Assembly (NCBI GenBank): GCA_943736015.1
Contig: OX031059.1
Location: 59,221,159-59,285,158 of the forward strand
Source of the DNA: Tridacna crocea
Lineage: Eukaryota > Mollusca > Bivalvia > Cardiida > Cardiidae
DNA length: 64,000 nt
Reading direction: 5' to 3'
Below, in pieces: positions 13,701-25,700 of this stretch. A program made the translations under genes and the position numbers. Numbering within the stretch: the first letter of the stretch is position 1; every line of letters begins with the position of its first letter. The notes beneath the pieces are model-generated. The model saw nothing but the letters and a program-made list of their open reading frames with translations. It had not been told where the DNA came from and did not search any database.

Positions 13701-16700
13701 GTAAAGAGTTAAGGAAGAAGGCTTTTGAAAACATCTTGGAATAAAGATGAAATAATTCTAACAAGCGGTTTCTCCTTTTCCTGCAAAAGTTTTCTTATCC
13801 ACCAAAAACAGATCCTGCAGAGTAAGATTCTTTTAATTTGTCGTCTGCAAATGCTTTAAATACAGGGCACTGACACTTGGAAAGATTTCTATACGAGGGA
13901 CACTTTTTAAGTTCGTAGAGTAGGGCGGTCTTTTTAAAACCGCTTGAAATATCAAAATTTTATATATCTTAGACCTTCGAAATATGCCCCGTTTACCTCC
14001 ACACACATTTTACACTGATCTACCCATTTCCCGAACGCCGCCCAGTAGTCCTCTTTAGGTATATGTTGCAGACACTGGTAGACCACACTACCTATACCAC
14101 AACAGGATTCAAAATTGTGGCCTGCCTGCATTTCCTTTAGTTTTGGGAACAACCAAAAGTCACAGGGCTGTATGGGGGATGATCTAAGACATCGAGCCCA
14201 GATTCTTTCAGATATTCCTGTGCCGTAGCGGATTTATGGGCCGGTGCGTTATCATGGAATAATTTGATGCCGTGGACACCGGGTTCGCAGTCTACATATC
14301 TGATAGAAATCAACAAGTTGAGTAAGAACCTCTCTCTGTAAAACTTTCCAGTGACAGAACTACCTTTCTGGACTGGAATTTGAAGGACTGGACCTTTCGA
14401 ATCAAAGAATATCGCATACAACATGCGATTTGATGTTTTGCAACGGCGCGCAATGACAGGTCTGTCGCCCTCAGATGAAACCCAAACCTTATTTTTAGCC
14501 TTAGAATCAGGTAGAAAATGATAGATCACCTGTAACTATCTCTTCCAAACGACGTGGGTCACATTTATCATATTTTTCTATAACTTGCGATGCAAGTCTA
14601 GCCGACTTTGTTTCTGCTTGTCAGTGAGCAAATGGGGCACCCAGCGCGCGCAGAAGCCCAAGTCGTTCACCTAAGATCTTCAAAACACTTGGCGAATGAA
14701 TGCCACTTAATTCTTCTATCTCTTGCACGGTATAACGTGCATCTTCCTCAATTAACATTTTCACAGTAGCAACGTTCTTTTCCATCAAAACGGAAACCGG
14801 CCTACCTACCCGAGGGTCATTTTCAATTGACTGCCAACCATCATTAAAACGACGTACCCACTTGCAAACTGCAGCATATTTTAAAGCACCATTCCTTTTT
14901 GCAAACCAGCATGAATTTCTGTTGGCGGAAACCTGAGCTGTGCTCGAATCTTACAATATACCCTCTGTTCAGAGATTTTTCCATCCATATTGAAGGCTAT
15001 ATTTTACTATAGTGTATAAAACCACATGTTGAAAATTACCAGCACAGTGCGCAGGTGGACCTCGTGCGCCGCATACCCTGACACCGTTTGAAAAAAGAAT
15101 GATTACGCAAGTTCTGTGTAAAAAATCGTGCAACTTCATAATTGCGTTAAAAAGTTAAAGGCTTACGCTACGAATTTAAAAAGTGTCCCTCGTACAATAA
15201 GTTTGGCTCAAAAAGCGGACAATATAGCTCAAAGATCAGACTGCATAGAATGTGCAGTTTGATCTCAATGTATGCTGTCAGCAAAAGTCTATGCTTTTGG
15301 CTATGGTGCTGAAAGGGTTGAGGAAGAGGGCCTTTGAAAGCATTGTAGGAAAAATAGGACATAGCTCTAAACAGCAATTTCCCCTTTTCCCATGATATTT
15401 TCTAATCTTCAAAGACAGGTCCCACCAAATGAGATGCATTGAACCCTTTACCACACAATGCAGACTTTTAATGATTTTGGGAAATAAGCCATTTGAAAAC
15501 ATTGTGGGAAAAGGAGAAAATGCAGGTATCCAGCATTTTCTCCTTTTTCCACAATGTTTTCTACCGTATCAAAGAAAAACTTGCACTATTTAAGCCAAGT
15601 TGAACTTGGTGTCTGCGAATGCTTTCAATTTGGATAAGGCTTACTCTCTGTCATTTGGTAAAAGTTTAATTTGTTGTTTGCACATCCTTTCAATTTTGAC
15701 ACATGAAAACTTGTCGTTAGAGGAAGAGTCCAGAACTAGATCAGTCCTCAGCGTTGTCAAGGACTCTCTTTTTTTTTCTCCTGCATTGTTAAAATAGGAG
15801 TGTCCGGTACAGGGATAGACCGGGAAATTGATCAATTTATTTGTTTGAATGATCATATTTAATCCCTGCATGAGTTTCCATTAGAGTAGCTGAATATAGA
15901 TAAATTGTACTGTCTATCACATTGATGATGTCAAAGATGAATCACCAATAATTATTGATTTTCTGGGTCATTCAGTGCACTTAACCTGCCTTCGGTTAAT
16001 TCTTTTGAATCAATAGATCAGAAGAATCAAAAGCCTTTTGACATGGACTTGTCGCTTTAGTCTCTGTAGTTGTAATGGTATCCCCTGGTTAACGCTTTAC
16101 CACACAAGTTTTATTGACCCTAACAAAACAAGCTTTTGAAAACACTGTTGGAGAAGGAGAAAATGCTCGTTACCAGCATTTCTCCTTCTCCCACAATGTT
16201 TTCTATTCATTCAAACACAAATTCCATCACTTTAGCCACATTTAATTTGTTCTCTGCAAAAACTTTCAATTTAGATCAGTCTAAAATTTTGTTGTTTGGT
16301 AAAGAGTTGATTCTTAAAATCTTTGCTAATTAGGAAGTAGTATTTGCAATTGACAAATTTTATTTCATTCAAGTGATTTGATTTACCTATGGAATAGTAG
16401 AAAACATTTAGGGAAAAGGGGGAAATGCTGGTTACCAGCATTTCCTCCTTTCCCACAATGTTTTCAAAAGCTTTCTTTCTCAGGGTTGTTAAAACTCTGG
16501 ATTGTGTGGTGAATGTGTAACAGTGAAAGAATAGCTTTCTGTCGATCTACACTTTATGATTATTGGAATTTTGGTGAGAGTCTGTAGCAGACGACAACAA
16601 ATCTAAATTTGTCCATATTCAGGAATCTGCAGACAATTAAATGTTTATGTGTTGCAAGTTCAGGATTTAATTTCAAATATCTATTCAGAAATATAGGCCA

Positions 16701-19700
16701 CTGGCCCATAATACAAACAGTTATGCAAGACATTCCCTTACAAGAGATCACAGGCTAACTATTCTTTGAACCGAGACATTATCATTTCAACAGACCGAAA
16801 ATTTTGGCTTTATCCAAACTGAAAGCATCTGCTGCCAACAAATTAAGGGTGGCTCAGTTAGATTGAATTTGTTTCTTTAATAGTAGAAGATAGTGTATAA
16901 AAAGAGAAAATGCTTGCTATGACTTTGAAAGTGGAACATATTATAATGTTTTGGAAAAAATAAGAAAAGCTGCTTACCAGAAACTTCCCCCCATTACTGA
17001 CAGTGTTTTAACTCATTACCAAATGACAATATTATAGACTGGTCCAGATTGAAAGCATTTGCAGACAACAGAATAAAAGTGACTGAAAATTTGAAAATTG
17101 TTTTCGGAAAGGTAGAAAACAGTGTGGGAAAAGGAGAAAATGCTTCTCCTTTTCCCACAATGTTTTCTAAAGGCTTCTTTTTCAGGGGCGTCAAAAGTAG
17201 GGACTCGAGAGAGATTAATATAAGTTGTAAGAATTTGTTTCTCAATCGATGTAAAATAAATATGTTTAAACTAAACTAAAAGTAGGGATCGTGTTGTAAT
17301 GGGTTAAATTCTTACTCCCCAAGGTTGGTAAAGCTTGGAATAGATTAAGAAAGATTTAATTTGTAGTATCCTTTCTGCAGAAGGATAAATATGACTGCAA
17401 TAGATTTGATTGCCTTATCTCTTTGTTATGTGACAAAACTATGAACTCAACCAGATTGAACACCAGTACAATGACAAATAAATGTAACTCAGGTAATGAT
17501 TTCTGTTTTGGGAATGGGAGAAAACAATGTGGGAAAAGGAGAAAATGCTGGCTACCAGTAATTCCTTCTTTTCCCACAATGTTTTCAGTAGCTTCTTTTT
17601 TCAGGGTTGTTAAAACTTGGGCTTGTCTTGTAAAGAGTAAACTCTACCAACAGGACTTTATCCACGCATTTTGGGAAAAGGCCCTTGGCCAAATTGGGAA
17701 AAAAATCATTGACAAAATGTCAAAATTGGGGAAACTAATACTGACAAAATATAAAAAAAAAATACAAAGCTTGGAATGAAAAATTAATCTTACAATAAAC
17801 TTATTCAGCCATTAAATGTACTACTGAATCAATACTACTTCTTTTTCAAACTTCTTTCTTTTTGGGTGGATTTGCTCTCTTTTGTCTTTCATATGTTAGG
17901 TAGGATATTTAAATAAAGATATTTATTTTTCTGGTGAATGAATAGAGGATTTATTTCCTGTTTTATTTTGTTTCTTATATTGTTTGTATGCAAGTCAGCT
18001 GACCAAGGCTTGATACGACAGATTTAGAAGCTTCTGATCGGCAGAGGTCTTGTTTTGTCAACGGTTTTCATGGTTTTTTCCGATTACTATTTATCTTTGA
18101 AATTGATTTTTTGATTGCTTTGACATATAAAGAAAGATTGAAAAATCGTCATTTTCTGTGGTAGACCTATTACAGTATTGAAAAGAAATGGTTAAAAATC
18201 ATTTGGAGAGAGGAAACTTCACACTTGAAACTTGCTTCTACGAACCGCTCGAGAAAATCTCATAGTCTTACTCTAGATTCGGCCGGGTATTTTTCATAAC
18301 TTATTCCTAATTCAGGACTGTCAATTTTGATGCTGGGTTCTTTTTTTGCCTCATGAAACTCGGCTTTGCTGCAATATATGCATGGCAGTTGCCGAGAAAT
18401 CAACAGTCGTCTATATTTTGTATGTGTAAAGCAAGAACGGTTTACAGCCAGATAATGCAGTCAAAGCATGAATCAGTTGAAATTATACGGACGAAGTCTC
18501 TAGGTTATTCGCCCCAAAATATTTTCATATCTATAGTACGATGTCTGTCGATTTCCTGCCCACAAATTTGTATGTCGGGTAAAACCCTGGCTGATACATC
18601 AGACTATTTTCTTTTTCTAGCATCAAGTTGGGAATTTTATTTTATGGAATTGGGAAAAAAATACACTTTTTGCAATTGGGAACGGGGGCCGAAATTTGGC
18701 CACGCAGGAAAGGAAGAAAATCCCCTGACCAAACATCAAAACTTTTAGACCTATCCTAATTTAACCCTTTACCACACAGTGATGACTTTTGAGGACCCTG
18801 AGGTAGAAGCCTTTTGAAAACATTGTGGGAAAAGGAGAAAATGCTGGTAACCAGCATTTTCTCCTTTTCCTACAATGTTTTCTACCCTTCCCAAATCATA
18901 TTTCCATTTTTTAGGCACATTTATTTTGTTGTTTGCAAATGCTTTCAATTTGAACCAGTCTATAAATTTGTCGTTTGGTAAAGAGTTAAAGCAATTGCAA
19001 ATTGATAATACTGTATGTTTTCAAACATCTTTTCTGTCTTTGAAATGGACAGTAAACTTTGTAGAAAAGGAGAAAATGCCAGTTTTCACTTTTCAGAATA
19101 TTTCCTTGTTGTACAGTGTCCTTTTGTATGGTAATGGGTTAAACCTTTGCTACACAATCACATGTTGTACAGTGTCCTTTTGTATGGTAATGGGTTAAAC
19201 CTTTGCTACACAGTCACATGTTGTACAGTGTCCTTTTGTATGGTAATGGGTTAAACCTTTGCTACACAATCACATGTTGTACAGACCCTGAAGAAGAATG
19301 CTTTGTAAAATATTGTGCAAAAAAAAAGCAAAAATGCTAGTGACCAGCAATGTTTTTCAAAAAGGTCATTTCCTCAAAGTTGTTAAAACTCAGGATTTTG
19401 TTGCAAAATTTGACCTCATTTTGTTCTGTGTATATTAGAGGGATTTTGCATAAATCATGTTGTGATCATGAAAAAGCAAATGTAACTTGTATTTCAACAG
19501 GTTCACATACAGAAAGATGATGCTAACAAAAAGAAAAAAACAATGGACCTTTGGACAAACTCAGCTAATGCAGAAAAAACAGGTATTTTGTTGATACTTT
19601 ATATCAGGAATAATCTTCTTTCTATGGTGGTTAATGGTTGAGTAAACCAAGAATTGTGGGTTATGTGGCACAAGGAAAATAATCCACTAGGACAATCGCC

Positions 19701-22700
19701 AGAGTGGTTTATTCAATGCACCACATAACTCACTATGTTGGAAAGAAGATTATTTCATTTCTTACAGACTGACTTGTAATCAAAGGGAAATTTGATCATA
19801 TTAAATGTAAAAATGTGGATGCAGATTATATTTCCCTGAATAAACCATGGCTGTTCCACTTACTTACAAAAACAAAACCCCTCTCTCTGCCCAGTTGGTA
19901 AATATAAAAAAAGAATCAAAATTTCATCTTAAACTCTAGGCATCAAAAACAACAGAAAAAGCCACACTGTTTTACTATTTTATTTTCTCCCTTCCAAATA
20001 AAGAAGAAGAATGAATTTATTGTCAAGCATTAGAGCTGAAATGCTATGAATATTTCTCCACCCACTCAATACAATTTCCAATGCAATACAAAGAGGATAT
20101 TTGTTTTTTTTTTCAGTGAAAGATCGAAATTTATTTCATTGAGTGAACATCATCGGTGATATTTTCATGAGTGGCGCAAATTTATTTCATGCTTTTAACT
20201 CTTTCTTGAAGGAGCTTTATTAAAAATCCAGTACAGTTGTTTTCCATTATTCCCCGGGGCGTATCCCTCCCGCATAGCAACGCATCAGAATATTACGTCA
20301 AGCGCGAGAAATGTAAGGTTAAATGATGTCATATTTCTCATCTGGTTGTCGGGCATGTGCAATTAACCTAGGCAACAAGAACGTGAAAATCGGTATTTTC
20401 ACTGCTGATACCAGTGTAAGATCGAAAAATATTTTCACTGCTATTTCTCTATATCCTACCGGAGAGCATGAAGTAATGGTCAATATTTGAACTAACCTTC
20501 GGCTGGAAAAGACAATTGATTCACATATGTTTACTGATAACAATTGAAATAATTCCAAGGTTGTCAGTTTTTATAAAATAGAATTTAATATTGGTAGCTA
20601 TTTAAGGATTTTCCTTCCTTCTTGGTCTAAGAGCAGAAAAAGACAATCTACATCAAGGAATTTTCATTGATAAAATATCGAAGGGCTGAGCTGAACTCAA
20701 CTAGAGTTGCTGTTGCAGTGTAGGTTAGTGCACCTGATATGCAGGCTGATCTTAAATCTACCCTATCTGAAAGATATTTTGACCTGAAAAACCCTTGAAA
20801 CTGCAAAATCTATATCTTTTTCATAAACTGTTGAAAGATGTAGAAATTCCTAATTAATGAATTACTTCACCTGTTTTGCCATAGATATAACATCATGCCG
20901 AGTCACAGTCTGCAGAACCTGCTTGCACATGGTAGTAACTCTTGCCTTACTAATGTACAACACAAAAAGCTTTTATGGAAATTGTATATCAAGATCAGAC
21001 TGCACAGAATGTACACACTGATCCATGATCTTCACTATCCACTAGTCTAGATCATTACAAAAGTGTCTCTTTTTCCAGAAAAATTGTAGTTTAACCCTTT
21101 CCCAAACGACAAAATTTTAGACTGGTCCAAATTAAAAGCACTTGCAGACAACAAAATAAACATAACTCAAAAAGTGAAATTTGTTTCCACCAAGGTGGAA
21201 AACGTGGTGGGAAAAAGAGAAAATGCTGGTTACCAGCATTTTCTCCTTTTCCCACAATGTTTTCAGAAGCCTTCTTTCTCAGGGCTATAAAAACCAGGGA
21301 TTGTCTTGGAAAGAATTAATTTATTTGGTAGCAAAAGAGTTAGATATATACAGGTGACACCCTGCCTCCACTATCGTCCTTCACAACAGCCATGCAGACA
21401 CATAAGGGAGTTATGTTATAAATATATGCTGAATTGATTGAATTTACCTTTATTTCCACAGGTAAAACATTAAGTTACTGGTGTTTCAGTCCAGGACACA
21501 GTATGCAGGACCTGAAGGCACATGGTATCAAGTGTATTATACTTACCAGCGGAACTCTCTCTCCACTCTCATCCTTTACAGCAGAGATGCAGATGTAAGA
21601 GGGCTTTATTGGAAGTGTTTTTGTGATCATTCCATTATCTCATTACCAAACAACATTTTAGGTTTGTTCAAATCAAAGGCATTTGCAGACGACAAAATGA
21701 AAGTGACAGAAAATTTGAAATTTGTTTTGTGAAGGGTAGAAACATTTAAGGAAAAGGAGAAAAATGCTGGTTACCAGCATTTTTCTCCTTTTCCCACTCA
21801 ATGTTTTCTTAAGGCTTCGTTCTCAGGGTCTTCAAAAGTAGAGATTGTGTGGTAATGGGTTATATATTTACCACACAAACCCATTTTGCAGCAACCATGA
21901 GAAAGGAGTCGTTTGAAAAGATTGCTGGAAAAGGAGAAAATGTAAGTGTTCAGCATTTTCCCCTTCTCCCACAAGGCTTAACTCTTTACCAAATGACAAC
22001 TTTAGACTAGTCCGAATTGAAAGCATTTGCAGACAACAAAATAAGTGTGGTTCAAAAATAATTTGATTTGAGATTAGGAGAAAACATGGACTGCCAAAAC
22101 TCAGGGTTGTGTGGTAAAGGGTACATGCCATTTTAAAGACAGTAATCTTCTTTTTGGCTACATCTCTCTAGTTATCTGCAGAATGATGTTTTCAGTTTGG
22201 CAAAGCTCAAAATATTGTTATGGAAGGGAGGTAATCATCTGTGGCATAGAATTAAATATACAGTGGTTGTCATATACAAGGGGATAAGTTGAGGGAAATA
22301 TTGATAACTTACTATCACTGAAACTTTCATAAGTGTTAAGCCCTTTATCAAACAGTCCATGGTTTTCACAACCCAGAGGAAGAGGCCTTCTGAAAACATC
22401 GTGGGAAAAGGAGAAAATGCTGGTAACCAGCATTTGATGGGAAAAGGAGAAAATGCTGGTAACCAGCATTTTCTCCTTTTCCCACAATATTTTTTACTCT
22501 TCTAAAGTCAAGTTTCAGTTTTTGAGCAACATTTATTTTATCATCTGTGGATGCTGTCAATTTGAACAAGTCTGAAGTTTTGTCATTTGGTGAAGAGTTA
22601 CATATGAGAGGCTGAAAAGTGTGTGCACCTGTGATTTTCTGTTCTTTTAACTCATTACCACACAAGAAAACTTTAGACTGGTCCAAATTGAAAGTATTTG

Positions 22701-25700
22701 CAGACAACAAAATAAATGTGACTGAAAAATTGAAATTTGTTCTGGGAAGGGTAGAAAACACTGTGGGAAAAGGAGAAAATGCTGGTTACCAGCATTTTCT
22801 CCTTTTCCCACAGTGTTTTCAATAGGCTTCTTTCCCAGGGGCGTCAAAAGTAAGGATTGTGTGGTAACGGGTGAAGCCTAATTGAGACTCTAGAATCTTT
22901 GTGGACTGGATAGATTAAGACCACACAGCTCAAAATGTGCCATCTGAACTTGGACCTACTCTAGAGAAAAAAATGCTTTTTATACGCCCGAAGGGTCGTA
23001 TTATGTTACATCCCCGGTCGTCCGTCCGTTAGCAATTTCTTGTGTGTGCAACTCCTCCTACAGTTTTCATCGGAATTATTTGAAACTTGCCACAATGAAT
23101 CTCCATGATGTCTAGTTGTGCACCTGGGTCTTAGAATTTTTATCGCTGTTTGCGTTCCAAAATTATCTGCCCTTGATTTCTGAAATAACCAACTTTTCAC
23201 TTTGAATTTTTGTTCAGGCCATAACTTCCGTACCATAAAAGGTATCAAATTGAAACTACATACACTGATAGAACACATTATGGAGAAGTGCAGTGCATAG
23301 GACACATAACTCTGCCACTTTTATTTTTTGAGTTATTGCCCTTTGTTAATTTTCAGTTTGAATTTTTGTCCAGGCCATAACTTCCAAACTATAAAAGCTA
23401 ATAACTTGCAACTTCATACACTGATAGAACACATTATGGAGAAGTGCAGTGCACATGAACCATAACTCTGCCATCATTATTTTTAGAGTTACAGCCCTTT
23501 GTTAATTTTCAGTTTGAATTTTGTCCAGGCCATAACTTCTAAACTATAAAAGCTATTAACTTGGAACTTCATACACTGATAGAACACATTATGGAAAAGT
23601 GAAGTGCAAATGAACCATAACTCTGCAACCTTTATTTGTTTAGTTATTGCCCTTTGTTAATTTTCAGTTTGAATTTTTGTCCAGGCCATAACTCCCAAAC
23701 TTTAAAACCTATCATCTTGAAACTTCAAAGACTAATAGAACACATTATGAAGAAGTGCACTGCACAAGAACCATATCTCTGCTATCCTTCTTTTTTAGTT
23801 ATTGCCCTTTGTAAGTTTTCTCTTTGAATTTTCGTCTGAGCCATAATTTCTAAAATATAAAAGCTATGATCTTGAACCTTTCAAGACTGATAGAACACCT
23901 TGTGGAGAACAGCAATTCACAAAATTTGTAACTGTGCCACCCTTCTTTGTTTAGCTATTGCCCTTTAATATTTTTCACATATCATGGAGATTAACTACTC
24001 TTCATTCATGGCCCTTCCGTCATTTCAACTCATTTGACTGACAAGCCCCTTTGGGCGTATATGCGCCGCTTTGCAAAGCTCTTGTTTCCTCCATGTGTTA
24101 ATTTGCAAAGTTGACCACATACCACATGCCATCCACATCCCCACCCAAGGCATATGCATGCTTGAAATATTGGTGGTTACAAATTTAACCCCTTACCTCA
24201 CAATCCTGAAAGCTTTTAAAATCATTGAGGGAAAAGGAAAAAATACTGGTAACCAGTATTTTCTTATCCCCCAGTGTTTACCATTGTTTTTTAACTCATT
24301 ACCAAACGACAAAATTTTAGACTGGTTCAAATTGAAAGCATTTTCAGACCACAAAATAAAGGTGACTGGAAAATTGAAATTCGTTCTGGGAAGGGTAGAA
24401 AACACTGTGGGAAAAGGAGAAAATGCTGGTTACCAACATTTTCTCCTTTTCCTACATTGTTTTCAAAAGGCTTCTTTCTCAGGGGCGTCAAAAGTAGGGA
24501 TTGTGTGGTAATGGGTTAAAGAAATTCCAATTTTGAGTTACAATAATTTTTTTCATCTGCAAATGCTTTCAACTTGGACAAATCACCTATTTTGTCGTTT
24601 GGCTAAGAATTAAGCATTAAAGGTTAAACATCTGAGGTTTATGTTTAAGGGTAAAGCATTTAGAATTGAATGAAATTTTAGGGTTTTAAGCTCCTCTGGC
24701 AAAAGGCCAGCGGGCTTATGTCATGGCCTGGTGTCCATCATCTGTGCATGTGTGTCCATCCGTGTGTTTGTGTGTTAACTTTTATTTTAAACATCTCTGA
24801 AACTACCCATTCAATTTTGATGAAACATCACAGAAATAACCCTCTAAAGGTCCTCTTCAGAATTTGTTGAAAGAATTTGATTTATTCAAAAACTCTGGTT
24901 GCCCTGGTAACAAAATTGAAAAATATTGAAATCTTTTTAAAATATTCCTTGTCTGAAACCATATGGCCTAGGGCTACCAAATTTGGCATGTAGCTTTATC
25001 TAGTGCATCTCTACCAAGGGTTTTTTTGTTTTTTTTTTTCAAATAATAGCCCTGGGGTTAAAATTGGCCAATATGGGCTTATATAAGGAAAACTTTAAAA
25101 GTCCTTCTGGTACTTAGTCATAGAGCCTTTTGCTACCAAATTTGGCACATATCTTTATCATGTGGGTGTCTCCCAAGAGTGCCCAAATTATAGCCCTGAG
25201 GTCAAATTTTGCCCGGCCAGGTCACAAGTTTTATGTGGGCATATATAGGGAAAACTTTAAAAAAATCTTCTTGTACCTAGTCATAAGGCCTAGGGCTACC
25301 AAATTGGTATCTAGCTTTATCAGGTTGTTGTCTACCATGGATACTTAGTTTGTAGCCCTGGGATGAAATTTGGCCTATCCTTTAAAAATCTTCTTGTACC
25401 TAGCCATAAGATCTAGGACTACCAAATTTGGCTTGTAGCTTTATGTAGTGGGCCTCTACCAGGAGGGACCAAATTAGAGCCTTGGGTTCAAGTTTGTCCC
25501 CACACCAGGGGTCACAAGTTGCACAGATGTATATGGGCTTTTGTGGTGAAAATTTATTAATTGTCTTGTTACTAACCATAACAAGACCCAGTGCTACTAA
25601 ATTTAGCCCTGTCTCATGAGCCTAATGTTTCACAGAGCCTTTTATGGAGGAAACTTTGAACATCATTTTTTCATAACCACACATTCTAGACCTGCATTAT

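Larger units (their letters stand above)
13861..15320. mobile_element. pM2 copy split by a mariner
   Basis: The left piece ends GGAAAGATTTCTA; the right piece resumes CAATAAGTTTGGCTC and AGCTCAAAGATCAGACTGCA. The intact copy at 13278 reads GAAAGATTTCTGTCTAAACC here, which shows where the mariner entered. Confidence 0.72.

Noticed and set aside
13894..15192. Mariner transposase as an active gene
   Set aside because: Several frame breaks and loss of two catalytic regions.
18353..18748. 131-codon open frame as a gene
   Set aside because: No recognisable family or splice partner, and it overlaps repeat-like direct repeats.
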